Source: Paulownia fortunei
Taxonomy: Eukaryota; Streptophyta; Magnoliopsida; Lamiales; Paulowniaceae
Direction: 5' to 3'
Assembly (NCBI GenBank): GCA_019321725.1
Contig: CM033116.1
Coordinates: 18,807,869 to 18,871,868, forward strand
Length of the DNA stretch: 64,000 bases
Each line of letters opens with the position of its first letter. The stretch's first letter is position 1. Below are positions 53,771 to 64,000 of the stretch, in pieces. The position numbers and the translations under genes are program-made. The notes under the pieces are model-generated. The model ran no database searches, was not told where the DNA came from, and saw only the letters and a list, made by a program, of their open reading frames with translations.

Positions 53771-55550
53771 CACATCTTATACAGCTGTAATCTAGTATTT
53801 TTCATTATTGATTTATATATTTACAACCTATTTTAATTTTCGTATGATCAGATAATAAATTCTACCCTAATTTCTTAACTGTTCATTCTATCTCTAAACT
53901 GATTGGCATCCGATTCTTAAATGCTTGTCATGTTTGCATTTCTAAAATCATATGCACATATGGACCTTGTAATATGACACTTAAATCATATTATATCATG
54001 TCCAAAACCCCGAGTATGTTAATTTACAAATATATACTATTGAAATAACTTGATCAAATCAAATTAAACCGTATAAAAATTATAACGTGTAACCTAGTAA
54101 TATTCATCATATTGATACCTAATTTTCTTCTTATCCCAACGTAAAATTGACCATTTAGGTTGGGGGATTCGATAATCAATACCGTGCGAAAGCTTCAAAA
54201 TTAAGTTTAATGATTAAGAACGGCGTATAAAATAAAATGAATTATATGATGTCAATATAAATGCAAATAACACGCAATTAACATGTAATGTATTAATCAT
54301 ATTTGGCCATGTGAATAGTAGGAGTCTCGAGTATCACATTGGCATTACTTTCTAAGATGATAGAATGATAAACTGTATGTGACTCCTCCACTTTAGTGGG
54401 TTTATGTGTCTACTCCTAGTTGAAAGGGAGTCTTGCCACTAGTGACCTCTTTTAGGATATTATCTCTTTCTTTCTGTACTTCCTACCTATGTGATCCTCT
54501 CATTCTTCAGTAGACACGAGTCTTGCCCATGATGTAAGGATTACAGAGGAGGGTTGGCTGGATTATCCTCAAGGTACTAGGCCACTGTCCTTGCTGCTGC
54601 TCGATTAGACGTCTCCTCCAGCAAAGCCTGTAGAAATGCTTGAGTGAAATGAATCACCGTCTTTAGGAGATTCTCTCCCTAAGGGCTCCTGCTCCGGTAT
54701 CACTAGGATTTTCTGATGTTGAACCTCTGGAGGGTGTTGAAGCGGCACCATCGAGGGTCACTGGTCCACTCCATCATCATTGGCTCATCATCCTCGCGTG
54801 CTGGTTTCTTTTGCTCTCGTGCATGTCTGCATCCTCATTATCGCAATAGGGAGTTCCCATAGGATACTTTCCATGTTGAGGTGGATTCATCTCCTGAGAT
54901 GAGCTAGACCCTTCTCTAGAGATTGAATTCCTCTAGGGAATGAGCTTCTACAATCAACTCCTACATGCAAGTAATTTTTCCTCCCTTGCTAGCAAACAAC
55001 TCCTTAAGATGGGGTTTCCTACCTGCAATATGAACAGACCATTAGGGGGTTCTTGGAAGTATCGTTGGGAAACCTATCTAATGCTTAAGTCAGCTACTGT
55101 ATAAGAGAACAAAACTAAACTTAAAGTTGTTGTTGAGCAAAATGAATTATGTACCTGATATATATGAAGGAGATGAGTATTTATACACGTTTAATTGAGA
55201 CATGTGTCTTGTAGGCCTTTAATGTAATTTGAGTTTCATAGATTGTGTTCCTTGTTAAACTAGTATCTGATATCTTTGGACTCTATGGGCCTCTTACAAA
55301 CTTATGCCTCTTGTGTCTAAATATTTGGTTGGACTGAGGTTGAAATATGTCCATAAATATATATTATAAAAGTACCCTTCATGTTTTAGTACAATTATAG
55401 TATTTTTGTATTTGTATTTGTATTGTATCTATACATATCACACTCCATCCTACTCCAAATATATTTTCCTATCATATTTTCATATCATTTATTTTGGATT
55501 AATATTATAATGTTCATAATGGATAATCCCAATTCAATAGGCTCAGGAGT
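53771..55550. other. Unresolved, probably transposon-derived sequence
   Basis: Mixed composition. 54380-55050 is GC-richer and coding-like with many stops on both strands; I do not recognise a domain. It probably belongs to the LTR element cluster. Confidence 0.35.
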
Positions 55551-55559
55551 ATAAGAGAC

Positions 55560-55860
55560 CTTGTCAGTATATGCATCATATCGTACGAGAGCGTGACCTT
55601 TTTTAAACAAATATAAATACCTCATTCCTATTTTATTTTTTGGTACATTGATTATTGATTGTCTTATTATGCTTTCTAGTCTATCTGCATATTCTCTTAT
55701 GTTGTTTCTGACTTAACCATTAGAGAATTATTATCAGGACACCCCGACGCCTCTAATGATTTATTTGTATCATAGGCGAGAACCCACAATTCAACTGGAT
55801 ACTTGAGAGGAGTTGGCTATGATATCTTTATCAATCAAAAGATCACCACATCATTTCAAC
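55560..55860 (+). mobile_element. 3' part of a Tat/Ogre-like LTR and start of the element interior
   Basis: TATAAATACCTCATTCC, then CAGGACACCCCGACGCC, then TTGTATCATAGGCGAGAACC match the layout of the LTR fragment at 11966-12265. The following leader, with TTTATCAATCAAAAGATCAC, is echoed at about 60135-60170. Confidence 0.6.
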
Positions 55861-55894
55861 CCTATCTATAGAAACCTCAACCTCAACACGAAGG

Positions 55895-56755
55895 ATGCAG
55901 ACAAGAACTCAAGCCCGAGAAATTAGCATGAAAGACGCTCAGCACAAAGGGAGGACAAACGAGAATAGAGTAAATCAGCAACTACGAAAAAGTGCCCTTA
56001 GTATGATCCACCACCTCTACAACAGGAGTTGCCCTATGGAGCTGCGGTATTATAAATCACTTAAAAAGCTTAGTTATTTCTGATAGAGATTGTCTCCACG
56101 AGAGCGAGCCCCTTCAATTTTCTAACTGAAATTGAGGTTCGTCCCTGGCTCCCAAGAAGACTCAGTCGAGGTGGGAAGTGCTATAGAGAAAATAAACTGA
56201 CATTTGGGATAAGGTAAATAGACGAGTCTCTCACTTTAAAGGTCGAGTAAAGAGGAAGCATAAGAAGGAGCAGACATTACAAAACATGCATATTGTTATA
56301 CCACATTCTTCAAACAGACATAATCCAGAGATACAAAAAGACATCAACCTACATCTTTGAGGGCCGTCTTCCAAGGGTTGCAGCTTATTATCTACTGCCA
56401 TTTTAGCCGAGTCACTCTGCCAACGAGTCAAAATACAAATACTTTATGAGTTCAACAAGAGTGGATATCCCCAAGAACACTTGGACATATTCAACGCACA
56501 ATATATTTATGTAACTTACTGACATGACTTACAAGAAGATTTTATGCGCCACCGTCTCAAAGTGAGCATTGACTGGTTTAACCAACTATCTACCGGCACT
56601 ATCACTAGTTTGAAGCAGCTGACTTTTCATTTCTCGCATAATTTCTCGGCCATAAAATACATTAAGTCTATTTCTTATCTATTACAATATCTCAGGGGAG
56701 AATGAGCCCCTAAAATAATATGTTCAGCACTTCTTGAAAGCAGTCTTATAGGTGA
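55895..56755 (+). pseudogene. Ty3/gypsy gag remnant, N-terminal and core part
   Basis: The reading frame opens MQTRTQAREI about 40 bp after the LTR leader. The clearest match is at 56541-56705 in another frame: FMRHRLKVSIDWFNQL, then STGTITSLKQLTFHFSHNF. This is the retrotransposon gag pattern (A-L-x-W-F-x-x-L-x-x-G-S-I-x-S-F/L-x-Q-L-x-x-x-F). Stops and frame changes show that it is dead. Confidence 0.65.
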
Positions 56756-58862
56756 TGTTGGGTTTGTGTAATCTCAAGATACTTAGTGCATTCAAAATTT
56801 AAAATTTTGAATAAAAGCATACATCATATATATAAAAATAATCCTGAATTTATTGCGATTATCGACTATGCATTAATATCTTAAAAAAACATTCAAAAGT
56901 TTCAGGATTAATTAGATTATATCTGAAGCTTCCACTTGGTGACGTTGTAACAAAAATGACTCGAGTCATTATTTTTCCACAAACTCTTCACATATTCCAA
57001 ACTCCTTGGATGGATTGATTCACCTAGAACCCCAAGCTTCGTTCTTCTAAGCGTATCAACATACTGAATATTCACTCGCGGTTATATTTGTACTAGTAAA
57101 GCACAATCCGATGATTCTAGCCTAAAAGGTGTTGTATAGAGAACAAGAACAAATCACAATTTATTTTAGGTTTATTGATTAACTCTTAATTGAACTTGTG
57201 AAAGAAGAATCAATCAAAGTATAAAAACTATGAATTACGGTTTGGTGGAAACATGGACAAGAAAAGAAGAGAAAATAACAATTCTTTTGCTAGAGAGAGG
57301 GGGACCAAAAGTGCAACCTTAATGCTTGTAATTTTCATCCCTTAGTGGGTGCTTTTTACATCATCCCTTGGTCTCATCCTTTACGGAATCCTTTTAATTT
57401 TCAAATCTTGTATATCAACATTGTAAATCTTGCATTCCAAGTATAAGACTAAAATCATAATTCAAGTAGGAATATCAACAAGATAAGTCTTGCATTCCAA
57501 ATATAAGACTAAAATCATAATTCAATTAGGAATTAAATCTTTATTTAATTCTCAATTGGCTTTTTATAAGTCCATATTCAATGGACCTTAACCTAATTAA
57601 TTACTTGAGTTCAATTTAATTAATCCAATCAATTAAATTAATTTATTCCATGAATCATAAAGGCTCACTATAATTAATTAATCTAATTCATTAATTATTT
57701 ATTCCCTATTGGGCCATCTAATCCAATTAGATCAATTAATTAATTAATTAAATATAATCTAACTCTTTGATTATTAATTAAACAAGAAATGAACTTATCC
57801 GGGTTTATGTATGACCCCTTAAGTTCACCCATAAATTAGTATAGATTCACAACTCTTGTGACTTAATTGAATAATTAATTATTTTAATTATTCTGATTAA
57901 TTATCTTGAAATTGACCTTATAATTCCAAGAACCTCATCAATCATGAGTAACATCTAGCAACATGTCATGAAAAATATAGATATAGGTAAAGAAGGTGAA
58001 CCTTTCTAGTTATGAATATTGTACATGTATGGTCCTACCATCAACTAATCTCTCCATTAAGCCTTGGGCACGATTTATTAGTCAAAAGTTTAATAACTTA
58101 ATTCTATATATCCATTCCTAATATCTTAATTTGTTGATACTAATTAGGAAATTCATTTTATAATTACTCATCCCAACTATGGTCATCAAATTTTAGAACC
58201 AAGTATAGTGGAAAATATAGAAAAATTACCTATTCTATAAAATAGGTGACGGATCCTCTGTTGATCACTTATAAACCCCCATACACGAAAATGATGCACC
58301 CAAAATATTTCTTTTACAATTGTCAAGCAATTATAAAATAAATCAAAGTGCATTATATCGCATACAAAAATATAATGGTGCATCGAGTCCAATAATTAAT
58401 TCATGCACTATCATAACAGAGGAAATTCCTTAGAAATTTCCTAATGGGGTTGCTTAGTTTACTTGTTATCTAACAAATATCGGTATACATGCACTAGTGT
58501 CATAACACCAATGTCTATAGAACGAGACACCTTCCTTGCTAGCTTACATCGTACACGCAAGTTATTGTGAGCTTATTGATGTCCCTTCTCAATGAACCTT
58601 CGACTTGGAATAATTTTAAGATCACAATCATAGAGACATATTTCACGATCTCCATCCTATACGTGACCATGCCCCATAGTCATATGCGATCTAGGGACTT
58701 CATCTAATTCTAATGATGTGAAATTAAGATGAAGATTGCATTTCATTAATGTAAATCGAATAAGAAAGTTTATTACAAGAGTACTAAAATGACTAATCAA
58801 TTGACTCGTTGGGTACTACTCAAATAGGTATTACATGTCAACTATGAGATTTTGGCTAGCAT
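56756..58862. mobile_element. Probable nested insertion splitting the gag remnant
   Basis: The gag-like text stops near 56750 and resumes near 58896, with about 2.1 kb of unrelated AT-rich non-coding DNA between. That DNA begins TGTTGGGTTTGTGTAAT, a typical LTR start. A 60-bp unit is tandemly duplicated inside it at 57412 and 57472. The right border and target duplication could not be fixed, so it may be a solo LTR or another element. Confidence 0.4.
57412..57531. repeat. Tandem duplication of about 60 bp
   Basis: The units start at 57412 and 57472, sharing ATATCAACA, TCTTGCATTCCAA and AAGACTAAAATCATAATTCA with few differences. Confidence 0.8.
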
Positions 58863-58865
58863 CAT

Positions 58866-59060
58866 GCAAAAATACCTAAGCAGGGAAGGTTAAAAGAATC
58901 TACAGCGGGGAAGCCTCTCACCATGCTAGAAGAGCTCTTAACAAAAGCTGAAAAGTACATCTAAATAGAGAAAAATCTAGAGACAATTGAGAAATCTAAA
59001 GGAGTAGAAGGAAGAAATTGAAGCAGGAATTTATAATATGTAGCGACGTATCTAGTGGCC
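58866..59060 (+). pseudogene. Ty3/gypsy gag remnant, C-terminal part
   Basis: ESTAGKPLTMLEELLTKAEK then YI and a stop. The LTMLEELL-x-x-A-E-K-Y-I pattern is the end of the Tat-type gag core, in which a short helix carries RAEKYI. It is in the same orientation as the gag piece at 55895-56755. Confidence 0.6.
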
Positions 59061-59654
59061 AACTAAAAATTTGTTTCCTACAATGTCAGAGAGGTACAAT
59101 TATGAGTCGATTTACTACAAATTTCCATCATTTCCCCATAATAGGAATAAATATATATCTAACTTTCCAACGATGAATTACGTGGAGAATGCATTATTCA
59201 TTAATTACAGTATTTTTCATTATAACAACTTTGGAATTTGTTAAATAAGAAATGAGTAAGAGCCCCTAATCCACGTGCTAGTTAAGGTTCAACAATCGAT
59301 GTATAAAGTAGCATAACTTTGAAAGTAGAAGTGATTCCCTCGAAATCAAGAAAATTACAGTTGATTTCAGAGATCACAAGCGAGACTCAAACCCCAGAAG
59401 TGTGAAAGGGCTCCTTTAGGATAAAAAAAGATATAATTGGCCCGGGAGCCACCTAATCAACTTTCTCTGAGGTTGAAAGCATGAATCCTACCCCAAGAAT
59501 TTTAAGACTTATCCCCCTGAAGCAAAGCCTGACTCCAAAAAGTTTCACAATTTCCCTCTGAGGCAAGAATATTAAAATTCACACAATTCTAAGACAACAT
59601 AAACTATAAGTGAATCCCTCAAAGCCAAGAAAATCCTAAACAAGCCAAGGAGAG

Positions 59655-60180
59655 CTATTGACACAAGTCGGGGCTAGTCAACTGGGTGACTAGCCCGTCA
59701 TCATGGAGCACCATAACGTAGGTCGAGATCAAAGCTCGATTGCCCAAGATTGAGACTTTGCTTCGACTTGACTCAGTTGGAGACGAGGCCATGCCTTGAC
59801 ATACTAAAGCCACGACATGACCCATTGAATCCTAGGTTGAGGTGTTGTCACCTTGACCTAGTGGCGTCAAGTTGGAACTGCCTCGACCCAACAAGGTTGA
59901 GGCGTTGCCCTCTTGACTAGATAGGGTCGAGGAAGAGTTAATGCCTCGACTTGGGAAAGAGGCAGTGCCTCGACTTGCCTAGGCCTGGTTGCCGTGGCCT
60001 TGGCCGCCCTTTTAGCTGGACGCGACGACCCAATGCAAGCCCGGTCAGCCTCGTTGGCACCATATTTTCTATCACCATCCCGCGCCTCTAACATTCAGTG
60101 GATTAATTCATGGAATACTTGTGAAGAGGTGATTGTCATATCCTCATCAATAAAAAGATCACCATATCAATTTTATTTTA
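59655..60180 (+). mobile_element. Second LTR-like block with GC-richer tandem words and leader copy
   Basis: It starts near TATTGACACAAGTCGGGGC and then has a perfect 9-bp hairpin GGCTAGTCA / TGACTAGCC (about 59667-59690). 59760-60000 holds many degenerate repeats of GAGGC-TTGCC-CTTGAC words. At about 60105-60170 the text GATTGTCATATCCTCATC and AAAAAGATCACCAT repeats the leader seen after the LTR at 55800-55860. It is therefore probably a second LTR with the start of another truncated element copy. Confidence 0.45.
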
Positions 60181-60507
60181 AACTGTAAGAATCATACAAC
60201 ATTATTATGGCACGTTGACGTAATATTATTATCTTAGTTTGATGTGAAAAACCCGTCTAGGTTGTAATTTTGTTCCAACTCTCCCTCCATGTTCCTTTAC
60301 CCGTGTACAGTAATTGCTGAAATTCAGACTTTCTTTTTATATTTTTTTTAATCTTTTAATCTTTTAATCTTTTTGATTTGATAAATACCACTGCGTTTCA
60401 TGTCAGACGGAAAAAAATGGCAGCATTTCAAAACTCTCATGTATTTTACTAGCATTAAAGTGCGTCAGTCAAGCCGGGCTTTTTGAGTTTCTCTCTCTGT
60501 GGTAGCC
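60181..60507. promoter_or_regulatory. Promoter and 5' leader region of the kinase-like gene
   Basis: This is the 327-bp space between transposon debris and the ATG. A pyrimidine-rich CTCTCTCTGTGG lies just before the start. No clear TATA box was found, only T-rich text around 60335-60375. Confidence 0.4.
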
Positions 60508-63500
60508 ATGGCTGCGGCTTTAGAATGCTGGTCGAGCCGAGCAAGTACCGACGAGGACATGGTGGAGCAAGTGCTAATGCGAACCAACGACAGATCCGAA
60601 TGCCCACCGGAAAACAACCCCTCCTCCTCCTCCTCTTCCTCGTCCGCCGCCTCCTCGTCCGCCGCCTCCTCGTCCGCTGCTCTTCGAGAGTCCTCCGCCT
60701 TGCAGAAGCGCTTCCAGAGGCTGAGCCGCAACGTGTCGGAGGCCATTGCCTCACTCAAAAACACTTTAAACCTCGACTCGGCTCGTGAGCCGCCGGCCTC
60801 CAGCCCTTCGAGCTGCCGGAGACACGTGTGGGGCAGTGTTGTACGGAGCTTGACGCAGTTGTACCCAGGCAGCCAACTCCCCGAGAAATTGGTCTCCAAT
60901 CTTCGCAAGCATTACGATTCTTTACCCCTCAGGTGAAATGATTTTCTTTTCATTTTTCTTCCTCTTTCATTTCTATTCTCGAAGTATGGGTTGAAAGGAA
61001 TTCTTTTTTCTCTGATTGATAGCTATGCACAAGCGGGTTTTGAAATGAAAGATGTGTTTTTGCACATAAAGTTGATAGAGCAAGCATCCGCAGAGGACCA
61101 ACCAGCGTTAACGATTCAAGAAATGTCTGATGATGAAGGGAACGCGAATGGCTCTGTGTTTAAGCTTACATTTGCTTGTAACTCTGCCATTTCATGGCCA
61201 GCCATGTCGGGGGCACTCGATAGTTCTTCGATTTGCTGTAAAAAGTTACAGATCTTTGAGAAGAAGGGTTTCACTCTGGGAATTGTTATGCTGTTAGTTC
61301 AGACAGGGCAGGAAAAAATGTTCAAAACCCGGATCGAGAATGCACTTAAATTGGCCTTAAAGAAGCCAAAAAATAATCCCATTAAGCTTCCCTTTGGACT
61401 TTGTGGATGCCAGGAGGAGAGCACTAAAGGGAGGGATCTTGGAGACATTGAAGAGGATTGCGGTGGTGACCAGAATTACAAGAATGGAGGTGAGAATTCG
61501 GACTCAAAACTTCAGTTAAAAGTGCCTTTGCCTGATGATTCGATTGTGGTTTCTGTGGATGAGTGGCAAACCGTGATCTCTGGTAGAGATGAAATTGGGA
61601 AGTGGTTGCTAAATTATGACGCCGTTGAGATTATCGATCAGGTTGGACCAAGTACATTTAAGGGGGCATATAAGGGTAAAAAAGTCGGAATTGAGAAGCT
61701 CAAGGGGTGTGATAAAGGAAATGCCTACGAGTTTGAGTTAAGGAAAGATTTGTTGGAGTTGATGACATGTGGCCACAAAAATATCTTACAGTTTTATGGG
61801 GTTTGTGTTGATGAGAATCACGGGTTGTGTATCGTGACTAAGTTAATGGAAGGAGGATCTGTCCATGAATTGATACTGAAGAATAAGAAGCTTCAGACAA
61901 AAGAGATTTTGAGGATTGTGACAGATGTTGCCGAGGGAATTAAGTTCATGAATGATCACGGAGTTGCTTATAGGGACTTGAACACGCAGAGGATCTTATT
62001 AGATAAACGTGGGAATGCTTGCTTGGGGGATATGGGAATAGTTGCTGCTTGCAAGAGTGTTGGTGAGGCTATGGAGTATGAAACTGATGGTTATAGGTGG
62101 CTTGCTCCAGAGGTTTGTTCCCTTGTTAATTCTGTTTATTATGTTTGACTCATTATCAGAGTAACCATTTGTTAATGCATTTTCTTAGATGGTGCATCTC
62201 TTTGTTGAGGCTAAATTATTAACATGTTGCATATATACTGAATGATATTAGATAGAATTTCTTTGAGAATATTTTAAGTGAAACTGGTAATAGTCATTGA
62301 ACATATGATCTTACCGGATGAATAGGCACCCCAAGGTTGAAAGCAATTGTAATCTTCTGAACTGAAAGTTTATGAGGATGCAGTTTGCAGGTCCAGATTG
62401 TGAAAATAAGGTCACCTCAATTGGTGCTTCATTCAATTGCTTAAACGTTGGACTCCCAATATTTGGGGGATCCCCAATACATGTTAAAATATAGCAGGGT
62501 ACTGTTTTTGGTATCTTGATCATAGTTCGACTAATTTTCTTCCATGAACCTCAGGCTCATTTTTATGAATCTCTCCACAATTATAAGATGCTTCTTTTGG
62601 TGAAATTTACATTTATTTATTTATTAATATTATTATTATTTTGCTTTTTTGCTTTGTTTTTGGATAGGTTTTTGTGGTTTCCTATATTAGCAGTAGCCAT
62701 AGCCCTTCTGGCAATGTTCAGAAAGTGAAGTTTAATTGGTTGCCATGACTTGTGTTGACATCATGAGATTTCTTACTTTTCTGTACCATTACAATATTTC
62801 AGTTAACAGATGTGGTGGGAAAAAGTGGAAACTTAAATAGTAAAAGGAGAATGGCAGATTGCTGGAAATCATATGCATAATTAGGATGCATAGAATACAT
62901 TTTCCAAATTCTACATATGCAAGCAGGTGCTTCTAGGACGAATCTATGCCGTTAGAACTTCATGTCGTGTACTCCAAAGGATTTGTTTATTTTGACGCCA
63001 AATTGATCATTTATTAAATAATTGAATGCCTTTTCTGAATATTGTGGAGTTGGGTGGCAGGGGTTTGAGTGGTTTCCATGATGTTTTTAGCTAATTGCTG
63101 AGATTTTTTACTTGAGGTTTTAGAATAACTACTAATGCTTTAGTTCAATGCATAATGACTAATGATGCATGCTGTAAATTTCCTAACCCACTTACTAAAG
63201 TTCCCAGAGTTGTGTTTTTTTGAGTTGAGTGTGTTTGATGTGCTCCACTAGCTGATGGTCTTTTTTGAAATAAGATACAGTTTCATTTCGTCATGTTACT
63301 TTGGATACTTCCCTTCAAGCTCCCTGAACTTTGTTGTCTGCATTTTTCTCTATACATGATGAATGTAATTTAATCAAGATTTTCATATCTTACTTTTTCT
63401 TACTTGTAACAGATCATTTCGGGTGATCCAGAAAACGTTACAGAGACCTGGATGAGTAATGCATATAGTTTTGGGATGATAATATGGGAGATGGTGACTG

Positions 63501-63714
63501 GTGAGATTGCTTATTCTGCTTTTCACCAGTGCAGGCTGCAGTCGGAATAGCCGCCTGTGGGCTTAGACCTGAAATTCCTGAGGCCTGCCCACAGATCCTG
63601 CGATCACTGATGATGAAATGCTGGAACAATTGCCCCTCAAAACGTCCCCAATTTTCCGAAATTATATCATCTCTGTCGCGCTTCAACAACAATAACATGA
63701 ATACAGCGAAGTAG
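60508..63714 (+). CDS. TKL-type protein kinase-like protein, probable pseudokinase
   Basis: Exons 60508-60932, 61023-62112 and 63413-63714, all GT-AG; the second intron is 1.3 kb. The start MAAALECWSSRAST is the first in-frame ATG. Exon 1 carries a long Ser/Ala run from TCC/TCG repeats, then a basic RFQRLSRNV helix. Residues 142-330 are a family-specific region (YAQAGFEMKDVFLHIKLIEQ). The kinase-like domain is about 343-600. The Gly-rich loop is degenerate (VGPSTFKG), the VAIK lysine position is Glu (VGIEKL, E366), and HRD is YRD (458-460). The catalytic Asn is Arg465, DFG is DMG (478-480), while APE (503-505) and the CWNNCPSKRPQF helix remain. As read, exon 3 shifts frame at 63520-63523 (four T where five would keep frame) and stops at 63548-63550 after 550 aa. 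The family-like frame continues from about 63525 to the TAG at 63712-63714, for about 605 aa. Partner and pathway are unknown. Confidence 0.85.
62113..63412 (+). other. Large second intron of the kinase-like gene
   Basis: The donor GAG|GTTTGT follows the APE codon and the acceptor is TAACAG|ATCATT. Splicing gives APE-IISGDPENVTETW. The interior is AT-rich and holds no recognised element. Confidence 0.85.
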
Positions 63715-64000
63715 TAAGTCTCCCATCATTTGTCTGACCTAGTTTAGTCATGCTAGAAGTTTTTGTATTAAAGAAACCTCTTAAACACTGCAATGTTCCC
63801 CACAACAGAAATGAAAATATACATGTTATCAATGCCATACACTCTCCTTGCCACAAAATCACACGATAGAAACCATGGTAAGGAAGTTTTTATAGTGTTT
63901 TTTTCTTTTTAAGCATACATCTAAGGGCAAATTCCAGGCAACACTCAATCTAATAGTCCCAGTATGTAGTTTGTGTGTCTTTCTCGGGCAGATGTGTGTG
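63715..64000. other. 3' flank of the kinase-like gene
   Basis: Probable 3' untranslated region and downstream sequence. No additional gene start is visible before the window ends. Confidence 0.5.

Noticed and set aside
60455..60908. Long minus-strand frames of 99 and 147 codons opposite kinase exon 1.
   Set aside because: They are shadows of the GC-rich TCC/TCG repeat exon. The plus frame joins by correct splice phase to a kinase-like domain.
1..64000. CRISPR arrays, operons, phage or defence systems.
   Set aside because: The window is plant nuclear DNA with spliced genes. Direct repeats present are simple or tandem duplications without regular spacers.

Overview
The window is nuclear DNA from a flowering plant, almost certainly a eudicot. 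Genes have short GT-AG introns, the spaces between genes are long and very AT-rich, and every recognisable protein belongs to a plant family. The repeats are plant MITE-like elements and decayed Ty3/gypsy LTR retrotransposons. I cannot name the species from sequence alone.

Five protein genes can be supported. (1) 113-2292, minus strand: a complete two-exon U-box/ARM-repeat E3 ligase, the likely PUB9 orthologue (460 aa). (2) 18511-19416, plus: an intronless DUF506 (PDDEXK-like) protein of 301 aa. (3) 37183-39520, plus: an eight-exon bHLH transcription factor of the bHLH62/bHLH78/CIB group. (4) 47162-50565, minus: the last eight exons of the MOCS3/CNX5 adenylyltransferase-sulfurtransferase; its 5' exons are cut off at a 100-N assembly gap (50878-50977). 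(5) 60508-63714, plus: a three-exon TKL-type kinase-like protein that lacks several catalytic residues.

The first three genes appear in the same order as Arabidopsis At3g07360 (PUB9), At3g07350 (DUF506) and At3g07340 (bHLH62), recalled from memory. This suggests an old conserved block. The DUF506 promoter holds three P1BS-type octamers (the PHR1 binding site of phosphate-starvation genes) within 184 bp.

Two genes carry apparent single-base frameshifts relative to their families: bHLH exon 7 (about 39331-39334) and kinase exon 3 (about 63520-63523). These could be assembly indels or real lesions.

Region by region: 1-2.3 kb PUB9; 2.3-18.5 kb AT-rich spacer with MITE-like elements and a Tat-like LTR fragment; 18.5-19.4 kb DUF506; 19.4-37.2 kb AT-rich spacer with MITEs, simple repeats and an LTR-like leader; 37.2-39.5 kb bHLH; 39.5-47.2 kb spacer; 47.2-50.6 kb CNX5; then the gap; 51-60.3 kb a graveyard of nested, broken LTR retrotransposons with gag remnants; 60.5-63.7 kb the kinase-like gene. 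I found no prokaryote-type system, CRISPR array, RNA gene or clearly undescribed multi-gene system.
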